A stretch of 64,000 nt of DNA from an uncultured Mycoplasmatota bacterium (GCA_947570175.1 CANOTJ010000001.1:1-64000); one strand, 5' to 3'; shown: positions 7,560 through 17,331, counted from the stretch's first letter. The notes: generated by a model from the letters alone, not told the origin. Made by a program: numbers and translations.

Positions 7560-8930
7560 ATGAAGAGAAAGAATTTAATTATTACTGGATTACTTGTTGC
7601 TTTCATAGTATTAATAGGGATAATATTTTTTGTTAGCAAAAACAAATCCAAAGAAAAAACAAAAGAATTACTTGGTATGGTTATGCAGTATGATGAAAAT
7701 ATAGTTACAGTTCAAGATGCTAATTCTGCAATTTATACATTTAATGTAGAAGATGCTAATTTAGATGTTGGAGATAACGTCATGATAGAGTACACAGGAT
7801 TATTAAATAAGGAAGGAAAAGAACAAAAATGTGAAGTGATTGCTTATACAGTGATGAATGAAACAACAGATGAAAATGGAATTCCAAAAAGTTGGTCAGA
7901 CAATGGTATATTTAGTGATTATTATAAGTTAGCTTATGAAAAACTTCAGGGACTAACTTTAGATGAAAAAATTGGTCAATTATTATTAGTTCGCTATCCA
8001 TCCACTAATCAACAGGAAGTGCTAAAAAAATATAAACTTGGAGGTTTTGTCTTTTTTGAAAAAGATTTTAAGGATAAAACAGAAACTGAAGTAAAACAAA
8101 TGATGAATAGCCTTCAGGATGCTGCTAATATTCCTTTATTAACAGCAGTTGATGAAGAGGGTGGGAAAGTAGTTAGAATCAGTAGTAATCCAAATTTGGT
8201 TTCTGAAAAATTTAAATCGCCAAGCGAATTATATACAGCAGGTGGGTTTGGAAAAATTACACAGGACACCATTGATAAAAGTAGAGTATTATATAATTTA
8301 GGTTTAAACTTAAATCTGGCTCCAGTCGTTGATGTTTCTACTAACCCAAGTGATTATATGTATGATCGAACATTAAAACAAAATACACAATTAACTTCTA
8401 CCTATGCTAAAACAGTAATTGATGCAAGTAAAGGAACTGGTGTTTCGTACACACTAAAACATTTTCCAGGTTATGGAAATAACCCTGATACACATACAGG
8501 AACATCTGTAGATAGTAGGGATTATGATACCATTGTAAAAACGGACTTACCACCATTTGAGGCAGGAATACAAGCAGGTGCAGAGGCAGTTTTAGTAAGT
8601 CATAATATTGTAAATAGTATTGACAGTAATAATCCAGCGTCCTTATCAATTGGTGTTCATAACCTTTTACGAAATCAGTTATCATTTACAGGAATTATTA
8701 TATCGGATGATATTGCTATGGGCGCTTTATCTAGTATAGATGATGTAACAGTTAAGGCTATTTTAGCAGGAAACGACTTAATTATAACGACTGATTATGA
8801 AGAAAGTTTTAATAGTATCAAAAATGCCATTACAACAGGGAGAATAAGTGAAGAACAAATTAACAAATTAGCTTTTCGAGTACTAGCATGGAAATACTAT
8901 AAATTGTTAATGTTTGCCAACCAAAAGTAA
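7560..8930 (+). CDS. nagZ: Membrane-anchored GH3 beta-N-acetylhexosaminidase
   Basis: GH3 enzymes of this type remove N-acetylglucosamine from peptidoglycan fragments. Residues 8-26 form one hydrophobic segment without a clear cleavage site, so the enzyme is probably tethered outside the membrane. A short beta-rich linker domain (about 30-95) comes next. The GH3 TIM barrel spans about 125-445, with DEEGGKVVR, LAPVVDV, the catalytic His motif KHFPGYG, and the nucleophile region IISDDIAMGA. The 456-residue length fits a tethered Gram-positive NagZ. TATAAT at 7537-7542 lies just before it, and a terminator follows. Confidence 0.93.
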   Translation: MKRKNLIITGLLVAFIVLIGIIFFVSKNKSKEKTKELLGMVMQYDENIVTVQDANSAIYTFNVEDANLDVGDNVMIEYTGLLNKEGKEQKCEVIAYTVMNETTDENGIPKSWSDNGIFSDYYKLAYEKLQGLTLDEKIGQLLLVRYPSTNQQEVLKKYKLGGFVFFEKDFKDKTETEVKQMMNSLQDAANIPLLTAVDEEGGKVVRISSNPNLVSEKFKSPSELYTAGGFGKITQDTIDKSRVLYNLGLNLNLAPVVDVSTNPSDYMYDRTLKQNTQLTSTYAKTVIDASKGTGVSYTLKHFPGYGNNPDTHTGTSVDSRDYDTIVKTDLPPFEAGIQAGAEAVLVSHNIVNSIDSNNPASLSIGVHNLLRNQLSFTGIIISDDIAMGALSSIDDVTVKAILAGNDLIITTDYEESFNSIKNAITTGRISEEQINKLAFRVLAWKYYKLLMFANQK

Positions 8931-8942
8931 TTTCTTCTATAC

Positions 8943-8968
8943 AAAAAAGGGAAATTGTTCTCTTTTTT
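8943..8968 (+). terminator. Terminator of the GH3 gene
   Basis: The stem AAAAAAGGGA / TCTCTTTTTT contains one G-T pair and has a short loop. It lies 12 bp after the stop. Confidence 0.7.
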
Positions 8969-9024
8969 CGTATGTGGAAATGAAAACGATAAGATTTTTA
9001 TAGCTTGAATAAGTATGACGAATA

Positions 9025-9033
9025 TGGTATAAT
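9025..9033 (+). promoter_or_regulatory. Extended -10 promoter
   Basis: TGGTATAAT lies 33 bp before the 9066 gene. Confidence 0.55.
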
Positions 9034-9065
9034 TTTATATATATTTCCGCTAGGAGGAATGAAAG

Positions 9066-9500
9066 ATGTCAGTATATGAAAGTATTAGAGAATTTAAAAA
9101 CAAGTATCCAATGACAGTTGGCTGGCGCCTTAGTAAACATGCTAAAATTATAGAAAAACACCTAAATCCAGAAGAAGAGATTGAATATGCTTTTGTAGCT
9201 CAAAAAAATGATAATCCTTTGGATATTATAACTACATTTGCGGTTGTTTTAACAAATAAAAGAATATTACTAGGAGAAAAAAGATTGCTCTTTGGTTATT
9301 TTTTTACTGCGATTACTCCAGATATGTTTAATGATTTGCAAGTAAAAATGGGAATGATTTGGGGAAAAGTATGTATTGATACAGTAAAAGAAGTAGTTAC
9401 TTTATCAAATATTCAACGTGAAGCTTTACCAGAGATAGAAACAAAAATTACAGAGTATATGATGCGTGAAAAACAAAAATATGGATTAGATAAAAAATAG
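9066..9500 (+). CDS. Bacterial PH-like domain protein (144 aa)
   Basis: The central part (EIEYAFVAQKNDNPLDIITTFAVVLTNKRILL) has the strand pattern and the T-N-K-R-I-L signature seen in bacterial pleckstrin-homology-like domains. There is no signal peptide; the aromatic segment around LLFGYFFTAITP may touch membrane. Its biochemical role is unknown. AGGAGG precedes the ATG. It lies 55 bp before trpS with no terminator between, so the two may be co-transcribed. Confidence 0.6.
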   Translation: MSVYESIREFKNKYPMTVGWRLSKHAKIIEKHLNPEEEIEYAFVAQKNDNPLDIITTFAVVLTNKRILLGEKRLLFGYFFTAITPDMFNDLQVKMGMIWGKVCIDTVKEVVTLSNIQREALPEIETKITEYMMREKQKYGLDKK

Positions 9501-9554
9501 AGAAGGGAGACTTTCTTCTTTTTTAACAAGTGATTGAAAGATGGGGTGATATCC

Positions 9555-10568
9555 ATGAATAAAAAAACAGTATTAACAGGAATTAGACCAACTGGAAATT
9601 TACATTTTGGGCATTATTTCGGAGCAGGAAAAAACTGGTTAAAATTACAAGAAAATTATGAATTTTATTTGGAGTTAGCGGATGTTCAGGCTCTAACTGA
9701 TAATTTTCAAGAACCTACTAAAATTAGGGAAAATGTTTATGAGATTACAAAAGATATACTATCGATTGGAATTGATCCAAAGAAGGTACATATTTTTATC
9801 CAATCAAAAATTCCAGAAATTGCCGAATTAACAGTATTCTATTCTAATTTAGTAACTATGGCAAGGCTGTATAGAAATCCTACTGTTAAAACCGAAATTT
9901 CTCAAAAAAAAGGTTTATTTGGTGCGAATGGAGAGGGGGTAACTTATGGCTTTGTTGGGTATCCTGTAAGTCAAGCAGCGGATATAACGGCTTTTCGTGG
10001 AGAATTAGTTCCGGCAGGGGATGACCAAAAACCTTTAGTAGAACAATGTCGGGAAATTGTTCGCAAATTTAATTCTATTTATGGAGATGTACTAAAGGAA
10101 CCAGATATTTTATTATCGAAAGAATCTCGAATTAAAGGATTAGATGGAAATGACAAAATGGGTAAGAGTTTAGGCAATGCGATATATTTAAAGGATGATG
10201 AAAAAACGATTCATAATAAGGTGATGAAAGCGATTACAGACCCTAATAAAATTCGAAAAGATGATCCAGCAAATCCTGAGGTTTGTATGGTTTATTATTA
10301 TCATAAGTTATTTAATCAAGAAAATTTGTCTACAGTTTGTCAAGAGTGTAAAAAAGGGCGCCGTGGATGTGTAGCATGCAAAAAAGAACTAATTGAGAAA
10401 ATCAATGAATTCCTACAACCAATTCGAGAGAAGAGAGCGTATTATGATCAACATCCAGAACTAATTGACCAAATTTTAAAAGATGGCAGTGAGGTGGCAA
10501 GAGAAATAGCGAAAGAGGTGGTTTTTGAAATAAAACAGAAAATGAGTATCGATTATTTTTCCGAGTAG
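9555..10568 (+). CDS. trpS: Tryptophanyl-tRNA synthetase
   Basis: TrpRS charges tRNA-Trp. This class I synthetase has the HIGH-type motif HFGHYFGA near residue 15, the KMSKS-type loop GNDKMGKSLGN near 205, and the tryptophan-pocket region. A Cys-rich stretch (CQECKKGRRGCVACKKEL) near residue 265 is typical of one Firmicute TrpRS branch. GGGGTGATATCC before ATG 9555 decides the start over an upstream in-frame ATG at 9534; the protein is then 337 aa. No T-box leader is seen in the 55 bp upstream. Confidence 0.97.
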   Translation: MNKKTVLTGIRPTGNLHFGHYFGAGKNWLKLQENYEFYLELADVQALTDNFQEPTKIRENVYEITKDILSIGIDPKKVHIFIQSKIPEIAELTVFYSNLVTMARLYRNPTVKTEISQKKGLFGANGEGVTYGFVGYPVSQAADITAFRGELVPAGDDQKPLVEQCREIVRKFNSIYGDVLKEPDILLSKESRIKGLDGNDKMGKSLGNAIYLKDDEKTIHNKVMKAITDPNKIRKDDPANPEVCMVYYYHKLFNQENLSTVCQECKKGRRGCVACKKELIEKINEFLQPIREKRAYYDQHPELIDQILKDGSEVAREIAKEVVFEIKQKMSIDYFSE

Positions 10569-10592
10569 AAACACAAGTTGATTTGTTTTTTA
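10569..10592 (+). terminator. Weak terminator after trpS
   Basis: An imperfect AAACACAA / TTTGTTT stem is followed by six Ts directly behind the trpS stop. Confidence 0.4.
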
Positions 10593-10662
10593 ACAAATAC
10601 CTTAAAAATGTTGTAAAAACCTACTTCTTATGATATTATTTTTATAGAAGGGAGAAGTAGGA

Positions 10663-11007
10663 ATGATTAAAGAGAAAAATATTGTAACCTGCATTCTATT
10701 AAGTTTAGTTACTTGTGGAATTTATGGAATTATTTGGTATATCAGTATGACTGATGATGCTGCTTATACAAATGAGGATCGAGATTTTTCAGGAGGGAAG
10801 GCCTTCTTGTTTACATTGGTTACATGCGGAATTTATACATTTTACTGGAACTATAAAATGGGAAAAGAATTATATGAAGCAAAAACCAAAAAAGGATTGC
10901 AAGCTAGCGATAATTCCATATTATACTTAATTCTTAGTATTATTGGCTTAGGAATCGTAAATTATTGCTTAATTCAATCAGATCTTAATGATTTAGCTAA
11001 GGCATAA
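10663..11007 (+). CDS. DUF4234 membrane protein
   Basis: A 114-residue membrane protein with three hydrophobic segments. It contains the repeated DUF4234 motif LVTCGIYGIIWY and, about 40 residues later, LVTCGIYTFYWNYKMGKEL. The function of the family is unknown. The gene has an AGGGAGAAGTAGG Shine-Dalgarno region and ends in a strong terminator. The next gene, another small membrane protein, starts just after that hairpin. Confidence 0.85.
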   Translation: MIKEKNIVTCILLSLVTCGIYGIIWYISMTDDAAYTNEDRDFSGGKAFLFTLVTCGIYTFYWNYKMGKELYEAKTKKGLQASDNSILYLILSIIGLGIVNYCLIQSDLNDLAKA

Positions 11008-11035
11008 AATTGTTGATTTTTCAACAATTTTTTAC
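11006..11035 (+). terminator. Rho-independent terminator between DUF4234 and DUF2752 genes
   Basis: An 11-bp perfect stem (AAAATTGTTGA / TCAACAATTTT) with a 4-nt loop is followed by Ts. It ends 5 bp before the DUF2752 start, so that gene may be read only by transcripts that pass the hairpin. Confidence 0.8.
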
Positions 11036-11039
11036 TAGA

Positions 11040-11432
11040 ATGAAAAAGAGAATTATTAGGATTATCCTTTTTCCATTAGTTTTATTAGTATTTTATGTAT
11101 TATTTATCCATCATATTGCAATTAAATGTCCATTTTACGAAATTACAAAACTATATTGTCCTGGTTGTGGAATTAGTAGATGTCTTATTAGTATACTTCA
11201 CCTTGATTTTTATCAGGCTTTTCGTTATAATCCATTATTATTTATATTACTTCCCTTTTTCGTCCCTTATGCATTTTATTTATATATTATATATGTTTTT
11301 GAAAGAGAAGATCAAATTACTAAAAGAATACCGAATCAATTTTGGAATATTTTATTATTTTTTGTGACTTTATTTGGTGTACTTAGAAATATTCCTTTAT
11401 TTTCGTTTCTTGCCCCAACAATTATTCATTAA
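11040..11432 (+). CDS. DUF2752 membrane protein
   Basis: This small membrane protein has the DUF2752 signature CPFYEITKLYCPGCGISR (C-x-x-C-G with nearby Arg) between hydrophobic segments, followed by HLDFYQAFRYNPLL. Three transmembrane segments are predicted by eye. The ATG at 11040 gives 130 residues; an upstream TTG at 11010 lies inside the terminator stem and is unlikely. The role is unknown; the Cys pair suggests metal or redox binding. Confidence 0.8.
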   Translation: MKKRIIRIILFPLVLLVFYVLFIHHIAIKCPFYEITKLYCPGCGISRCLISILHLDFYQAFRYNPLLFILLPFFVPYAFYLYIIYVFEREDQITKRIPNQFWNILLFFVTLFGVLRNIPLFSFLAPTIIH

Positions 11433-11437
11433 ATTTC

Positions 11438-11466
11438 TTGAAAAATATAATAAACATTGTTATAAT
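11438..11466 (+). promoter_or_regulatory. Promoter of the 11496 gene
   Basis: TTGAAA, 17 bp, then TATAAT, with TG one base before the -10. The match to a sigma-A promoter is strong. Confidence 0.75.
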
Positions 11467-11495
11467 AGATTTTAGAATAAAAGGATGGGATTGGT

Positions 11496-12035
11496 ATGGA
11501 GAAAATAAATCTATTTGATATTAATAATAAAAGGGTTCAAGTGTATCTAGTAAGATTTTTTAAATATAATAATGATAAATATTTAATATATACGTTAAAT
11601 GAGCAAGATATAAAAGGTTATGTTAAACTTTATTTGGTAAAAGTCATCCAAGATTTTGGGCGCTCTATGAGCTACCATATCAGTGATAATGAAGAATGGA
11701 AACATACACAAACAATATTAAAAAATATTTTATCAGAATTGAAGTATAATAAACCTAGAGCTTTTGAAGATTTAAATATTAATTTAATTAATGGGATGCG
11801 AGTTGAAAAAACACGAGTATTTAAATTTGAAAAAAAATTAGTAGATTTATTGTCGAGTTCTAATCCAACTAATTCTTTAGATAGTTCAAAAAAGGAGGAT
11901 ACCACAGATAATACAGAATGGAAAAATCAATATGAAGTGGCACAAAGGGAGATTGAACGATTAAATAGTATTATGGGAGATTTATTAGCAGAGAATATTC
12001 GATATAAAACGAAATATGGCGAATTGGATTCGTGA
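11496..12035 (+). CDS. Hypothetical protein with C-terminal coiled coil (179 aa)
   Basis: I do not recognise a named family with confidence. Residues 1-60 form a beta-rich segment (YLVRFFKYNNDKYLIYTLNEQDIKGYVKLYLVKV) that resembles small domains handling protein-protein contacts. A charged, Ser-rich linker (about 122-140) leads to a predicted coiled coil (EWKNQYEVAQREIERLNSIM). There is no signal peptide. The gene is monocistronic, with its own good promoter and a strong terminator. Confidence 0.6.
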   Translation: MEKINLFDINNKRVQVYLVRFFKYNNDKYLIYTLNEQDIKGYVKLYLVKVIQDFGRSMSYHISDNEEWKHTQTILKNILSELKYNKPRAFEDLNINLINGMRVEKTRVFKFEKKLVDLLSSSNPTNSLDSSKKEDTTDNTEWKNQYEVAQREIERLNSIMGDLLAENIRYKTKYGELDS

Positions 12036-12040
12036 TTTAT

Positions 12041-12076
12041 AAAAACAATGTAAATTTTAGATAACATTGTTTTTTC
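12041..12076 (+). terminator. Rho-independent terminator
   Basis: An 11-bp perfect stem AAAAACAATGT / ACATTGTTTTT surrounds a 12-nt loop and is followed by T residues. Confidence 0.85.
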
Positions 12077-12126
12077 TATGTTTAATATTTTTTAATGAAT
12101 TACATAAACTAAATTGAGGTGAATAT

Positions 12127-13035
12127 ATGAAAAATGTACTTCGTTATTATTACAATTTACATTTGGAGGATATTCACCAAAACGATGGTATATACCGTTT
12201 TGAATGGAATGGTATTCATTATGCGTTTCTATTATATAATCGGGATTTAGAAGAACTTGAAGATCTATATAATTTATCTGTAAATTTAATTCAGTCGGGG
12301 ATTTACTCTCATCAATTTGTTTTCAATAAAGATAATCAGTTAATAACATATGTAAATCAAAAACCATATATATTGTTTCAACTTTATCATTATGAAAAGC
12401 AAATGATAACAATAGAGGAAATAAAACAGTTTAGTTTTCTTTCTACACAAATCATTCAACCAGAAAAATTGAAGAGAAATAATTGGGCTGATTTGTGGAG
12501 TAGTAAAATAGATTATTTTGAATATCAAGTAAACCAATTTGGTAAAAAAAATTCCCTTATTCGAGAGAGTTTTAGTTATTTTTCTGGCTTAGTAGAGAAT
12601 GGAATTTCTCTTTTTCAAACAATAGAATTAGATGATATAGAATTGTCAGTTTGTCATAGAAGAATTAAAATGAATGATACTTTATTTGAATTTTATAATC
12701 CACTAAATTTTATCATTGATTATAAAGTCCGAGATGCATGTGAATATTTTAAAGAAAAATTTAAAAGTAATGGGGATTCTTTAAATGAGATTATAGATTA
12801 TTTGACAGATAAACATCTCACAGGTTATGAGCTTCTTCTTTTTTATATTCGTTTGTTTTATCCTTCTTTTTATTTTGATCAATATGAACATATTATCAAT
12901 AATCAAAAAGATGATTATGTTTTAAAGGATACCATTTCTTTAGTGAATCAATATGAAAACCTTTTGAAACAATTGTATAGATTTTTATCTCAATATATCA
13001 TTATGCCTGATATAGAATGGATAAAAAAAACATAA
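12127..13035 (+). CDS. CotS/YutH-like kinase-fold protein
   Basis: The 302-residue protein looks like a divergent member of the CotS/YutH family, spore-coat-associated proteins with an aminoglycoside-phosphotransferase-type fold. The best evidence is the CHRRIKMND segment followed by NPLNFIIDYKVRDACEYF, which stands where the kinase loop and metal-binding Asp lie. The N-terminal half has a small beta-rich lobe. Catalytic residues look incomplete, so it may be a pseudokinase. A NifU-type gene ends head-on 2 bp away. Whether this organism sporulates cannot be told from the window. Confidence 0.55.
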   Translation: MKNVLRYYYNLHLEDIHQNDGIYRFEWNGIHYAFLLYNRDLEELEDLYNLSVNLIQSGIYSHQFVFNKDNQLITYVNQKPYILFQLYHYEKQMITIEEIKQFSFLSTQIIQPEKLKRNNWADLWSSKIDYFEYQVNQFGKKNSLIRESFSYFSGLVENGISLFQTIELDDIELSVCHRRIKMNDTLFEFYNPLNFIIDYKVRDACEYFKEKFKSNGDSLNEIIDYLTDKHLTGYELLLFYIRLFYPSFYFDQYEHIINNQKDDYVLKDTISLVNQYENLLKQLYRFLSQYIIMPDIEWIKKT

Positions 13036-13037
13036 AT

Positions 13038-13265
13038 TTAATTTATGTTGATTACTTCTTTTACTGTAGGTACCTCTTCTTTGATAGCTGCTTCAATTCC
13101 ATCTTTTAGGGTTAAATCTAGCATCTCACAATTGGAACATGCGCCCATCATTTGTATATATACAATATTATCTTCATATTTTACAAATTCAATATTCCCT
13201 CCATCATTAATTAAATAAGGCCTTAAAGCATCAATAACATCTATAATTTTTTCCTTTTCTGTCAT
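13038..13265 (-). CDS. NifU C-terminal-domain iron-sulfur protein
   Basis: A 75-residue stand-alone NifU C-terminal (Nfu) domain, which holds a [4Fe-4S] cluster between two subunits and passes it to apoproteins. The signature is complete: LRPYLINDGGNIEFVKY, then the cluster-binding CSNCEM (CxxC), then LKDGIEAAIKEEVP. The size matches YutI-like proteins in Bacilli. It is transcribed towards the kinase-fold gene, with only 2 bp between the stops. Confidence 0.93.
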   Translation of the reverse strand: MTEKEKIIDVIDALRPYLINDGGNIEFVKYEDNIVYIQMMGACSNCEMLDLTLKDGIEAAIKEEVPTVKEVININ

Positions 13266-13331
13266 TTTATCACCGGCTTTATTATAACTTAAATGTATAA
13301 AATAGTAAACCTTTTTATTTTATAAAAAATA

Positions 13332-13340
13332 TGTTATAAT
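13332..13340 (+). promoter_or_regulatory. Extended -10 promoter of the S1-domain gene
   Basis: TGTTATAAT lies 19 bp before the ATG at 13360. Confidence 0.55.
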
Positions 13341-13359
13341 TTTATTGAGGTGTCGTATT

Positions 13360-13734
13360 ATGACGTATAAAAAAGGAAAGATTGTCAAGGGGACTGTTAG
13401 TGGTGTAGAGTCATATGGGATTTTTGTCCGTTTTGATGAATATTATAGTGGCTTAATACATATATCTGAAATATCTAATAATTTTGTTAGAAACCCTAAT
13501 AGATTTGTGGAAATTGGAGAAACTATATATACAGAGATTATCGATGTAGATTCAGAAAAATTTCATTTAAAATTGAGTATTAAAAATATTGATTATAAAG
13601 AAGGAAAAAGTTTAAATAGGAGAAGAATAATAGAGACAAAATCTGGTTTTCAAACCTTGCGTGATCAATTACCTTTTTGGATTGAGGAAAATCTAAAAAA
13701 TCATAAAAAAGAAATAAATGCTATTGACAAATAG
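13360..13734 (+). CDS. S1-domain RNA-binding protein (CvfD/YugI-like)
   Basis: One S1 RNA-binding domain fills residues 1-75: KGKIVKGTVSGVESYGIFVRFDEYYSGLIHISEIS, then VGETIYTEIIDVD. A basic tail (RRRIIETKSGFQTL) follows, as in CvfD/YugI general stress proteins, which bind RNA or ribosomes and influence translation. ATG 13360 has GAGGTG at the right spacing and gives 124 residues. The tRNA promoter begins inside its last codons. Confidence 0.85.
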   Translation: MTYKKGKIVKGTVSGVESYGIFVRFDEYYSGLIHISEISNNFVRNPNRFVEIGETIYTEIIDVDSEKFHLKLSIKNIDYKEGKSLNRRRIIETKSGFQTLRDQLPFWIEENLKNHKKEINAIDK

Positions 13735-13752
13735 AATTATAACTATTATAAT
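13724..13752 (+). promoter_or_regulatory. Consensus promoter of the tRNA array
   Basis: TTGACA, exactly 17 bp, TATAAT: a perfect sigma-A consensus. It starts 20 bp before the first tRNA, and its -35 overlaps the end of the S1-domain gene. Confidence 0.9.
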
Positions 13753-13771
13753 TAAATACGTCCAGATATTT

Positions 13772-13848
13772 GGGCGATTAGCTCAGTTGGTTAGAGCACC
13801 TGCCTTACAAGCAGGGGGTCATAGGTTCGAGTCCTATATCGCCCACCA
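13772..13848 (+). tRNA. tRNA-Val (TAC)
   Basis: A complete cloverleaf. The acceptor arms GGGCGAT / ATCGCCC pair, the anticodon loop CTTACAA reads TAC, the T-loop is GGTTCGAGTCC and CCA is encoded. First gene of the array. Confidence 0.97.
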
Positions 13849-13855
13849 TTGTTAT

Positions 13856-13931
<76 letters not shown>

Positions 13932-13940
13932 TTTTTTTAT

Positions 13941-14024
13941 GGAGGGGTAGCGAAGTGGTCAAACGCGGCAGACTGTAAATCTGTTCCTTCGGGTTCGATG
14001 GTTCAAATCCATCTCCCTCCACCA
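13941..14024 (+). tRNA. tRNA-Tyr (GTA)
   Basis: The acceptor stem GGAGGGG pairs with the 3' arm TCCCTCC (one G-T). The anticodon loop CTGTAAA gives GTA. A long variable arm is present, as in bacterial tRNA-Tyr, and CCA is encoded. Confidence 0.96.
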
Positions 14025-14036
14025 TTTAAATTTTAT

Positions 14037-14112
14037 TGCCTCGTAGCCAAGCGGTAAGGCACCACACTTTGACTGTGGCATTTCGCTAGTTCGAATCTAG
14101 CCGAGGCAGCCA
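14037..14112 (+). tRNA. tRNA-Gln (TTG)
   Basis: The acceptor arms TGCCTCG / CGAGGCA pair with discriminator G. The anticodon loop CTTTGAC gives TTG. CCA is encoded. Confidence 0.96.
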
Positions 14113-14125
14113 TTATTTAATATTT

Positions 14126-14201
14126 GTCCTGTTAGCTCAGCCGGTAGAGCATCTGACTTTTAATCAGAGGGTCACAGATTCGAATTCTGTACAGGACACC
14201 A
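14126..14201 (+). tRNA. tRNA-Lys (TTT)
   Basis: The acceptor arms GTCCTGT / ACAGGAC pair. The anticodon loop CTTTTAA gives TTT. CCA is encoded. Confidence 0.97.
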
Positions 14202-14210
14202 TTTATTGTT

Positions 14211-14299
14211 GCCTGAGTGGCGAAATTGGTAGACGCACAGGACTTAAAATCCTGCGGGAGTCATATCCCGTGCCGGTTCAAGTCCGGCCTTAGGCACCA
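14211..14299 (+). tRNA. tRNA-Leu (TAA)
   Basis: The acceptor arm GCCTGAG pairs with CTTAGGC (one G-T). The anticodon loop CTTAAAA gives TAA. A long variable arm marks a class II tRNA, and CCA is encoded. Confidence 0.96.
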
Positions 14300-14310
14300 T
14301 TTAAAATTTT

Positions 14311-14401
14311 GGAGAAATACCCAAGTCTGGTTGAAGGGACTGGTCTTGAAAACCAGGAGGTCGGCAACGGCGCGGGGGTTCGAATCCCTCTTTCTCCGCC
14401 A
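14311..14401 (+). tRNA. tRNA-Ser (TGA)
   Basis: The acceptor arms GGAGAAA / TTTCTCC pair, with discriminator G. The anticodon loop CTTGAAA gives TGA. The long variable arm (class II) fits Ser, and CCA is encoded. Confidence 0.96.
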
Positions 14402-14409
14402 TTTAATAT

Positions 14410-14486
14410 CGCGGAATGGAGCAGTTTGGTAGCTCGCCGGGCTCATAACCCGGAGGTCGATGGTTCAAATCCATCTTCCGCAACCA
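14410..14486 (+). tRNA. Initiator tRNA-fMet (CAT)
   Basis: The anticodon loop CTCATAA gives CAT and sits on three consecutive G-C pairs (GGG/CCC). The first base, C, is mismatched with A at position 72. Both are initiator hallmarks. CCA is encoded. Confidence 0.97.
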
Positions 14487-14492
14487 TAATTT

Positions 14493-14568
14493 GGTCCCGT
14501 GGTGTAGCGGTTATCACGTCTGCCTGTCACGCAGAAGATCGCGAGTTCAATTCTCGTCGGGACCGCCA
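14493..14568 (+). tRNA. tRNA-Asp (GTC)
   Basis: The acceptor stem GGTCCCG pairs with CGGGACC. The anticodon loop CTGTCAC gives GTC, discriminator G, CCA encoded. Confidence 0.97.
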
Positions 14569-14577
14569 TTTATTTTT

Positions 14578-14653
14578 GGCTCTATAGCTCAGTCGGTAGA
14601 GCAAGGGACTGAAAATCCCTGTGTCGGTGGTTCGATTCCACCTGGAGCCACCA
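14578..14653 (+). tRNA. tRNA-Phe (GAA)
   Basis: The acceptor stem GGCTCTA pairs with TGGAGCC (one G-T). The anticodon loop CTGAAAA gives GAA. CCA is encoded. Confidence 0.97.
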
Positions 14654-14688
14654 TTTATAATGAATTCTTTTTTTATATGGTAAAAAAT

Positions 14689-14765
14689 GCGCTCGTAGCT
14701 CAGCTGGATAGAGTGTTTGGCTACGAACCAAAAGGTCAGGGGTTCGAATCCCTTCGAGCGCACCA
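14689..14765 (+). tRNA. tRNA-Arg (ACG), last tRNA before the island
   Basis: The acceptor arms GCGCTCG / CGAGCGC pair perfectly. The anticodon loop CTACGAA gives ACG and CCA is encoded. Its 3' end is the left border of the mobile region and merges into copy A of the recurring CACCA-hairpin element. Confidence 0.97.
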
Positions 14766-14794
14766 TTGGGAAATCTGTTCTAACTTTTTAGAAC
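14757..14794 (+). repeat. Recurring island element, copy A
   Basis: The CACCA here is the real 3' end of tRNA-Arg. It is followed by GAAATCTG and a perfect 7-bp hairpin GTTCTAA-CTTT-TTAGAAC (14777-14794). Related sequences stand at 18987, 25964, 26610 and 27397. A terminator and then a gene follow each time or nearly so. Candidate attachment site or leader RNA part. Confidence 0.5.
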
Positions 14795-14810
14795 TTTATA
14801 TACAAAAAGT

Positions 14811-14841
14811 ATCAATTTCAAAAAGAAGTTGATATTTTTTT
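14811..14841 (+). terminator. Terminator after the tRNA array
   Basis: The stem ATCAATTTC / GAAGTTGAT (one wobble pair) with loop AAAAA is followed by seven Ts. It closes the tRNA transcript and lies 25 bp before the 91-residue gene. Confidence 0.8.
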
Positions 14842-14866
14842 GTGATTTAAAGAAAGGACAGATAAA

Positions 14867-15142
14867 ATGGTAAGTATAGTTAGTAAAGAATTACACTTTG
14901 ATGAGGAACTAAAAAAGAAAATAGAGTTTATTTGTGATTTTTGTAATACTACTCCAACTATAATAAATGGTTGTATCAAGAATATTAAGAGGACAAATCT
15001 CTCCTACATAGAACCTCATAGAGTTATTATTAAAGGTATTACATTTCTAGTATTTAACTATTCTAAAACTATTTATATTGGAAATTTACGAAATAGTATT
15101 GAAATCAAAGATTTAGAGGGTTTTATTAAATCGTTAGATTAA
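14867..15142 (+). CDS. Conserved 91-aa protein paired with serine recombinase 1
   Basis: I know no named family. Its closest visible relative is the 91-residue protein at 19124, which also lies directly before a serine recombinase. Conserved blocks are KIEFIC.FCNTTPTI.NG (with CxxC), EPHRVIIKG.TFLVFNY and DLE..IKSL. The pattern suggests a compact alpha/beta domain, possibly metal- or nucleic-acid-binding; a regulator or directionality factor for the recombinase is an inference from position. GAAAGGA precedes the ATG. The gene follows the tRNA terminator. Confidence 0.75.
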   Translation: MVSIVSKELHFDEELKKKIEFICDFCNTTPTIINGCIKNIKRTNLSYIEPHRVIIKGITFLVFNYSKTIYIGNLRNSIEIKDLEGFIKSLD

Positions 15143-15208
15143 ATGTATTAAATTGTATCAACTTCTTTTAAAATTGCCTTTAAATAGGCAAAATATGGTA
15201 ATTATGTC

Positions 15209-15236
15209 TTGACTTTACATTAAAAGAATCTATAAT
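15209..15236 (+). promoter_or_regulatory. Promoter of recombinase 1 leader
   Basis: TTGACT, 16 bp, TATAAT. It drives a roughly 150-nt leader that contains a short ORF and a terminator before the recombinase start. Confidence 0.75.
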
Positions 15237-15259
15237 AGGAAAGCAATAAAGGAAGTTTT

Positions 15260-15343
15260 ATGTTTTGTGGGGTTAATATAAAACAAATTAATAAGCAACA
15301 TAATGAAATTTATAGAGGTGTCAAAGACATAAAACAAAATTAA
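15260..15343 (+). CDS. Possible leader peptide (27 aa) of recombinase 1
   Basis: A 27-codon ORF with its own AAAGGAAG Shine-Dalgarno begins about 18 nt after the expected transcription start. Its last codons lie in the ascending arm of the terminator at 15314-15366, and its stop falls in the loop. A ribosome on this ORF would block the terminator, the geometry of translational attenuation. The peptide is basic with no obvious codon runs, so what it would sense is unknown. Confidence 0.35.
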   Translation: MFCGVNIKQINKQHNEIYRGVKDIKQN

Positions 15344-15366
15344 ATGTCTTTGTCGCCTCTTTTTTG
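15314..15366 (+). terminator. Attenuator-like terminator in the recombinase 1 leader
   Basis: A long stem (AGAGGTGTCAAAGACAT / ATGTCTTTGTCGCCTCT, nearly perfect) and a 13-nt loop are followed by six Ts. It lies between the promoter at 15209 and the recombinase start at 15395, so most transcripts should stop unless it is opened. Confidence 0.8.
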
Positions 15367-15370
15367 ATGA

Positions 15371-17320
<1,950 letters not shown>

Positions 17321-17331
17321 AATTATGAGAA

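Noticed and set aside
9501-9554. T-box riboswitch before trpS
   Set aside because: The gap is too short and has no T-box sequence or specifier hairpin.
10619-10662. CCTACTTCT/AGAAGTAGG inverted repeat before the DUF4234 gene
   Set aside because: The likely -10 lies between the arms, so the transcript would not contain both; it may be chance or a DNA operator, with no further support.
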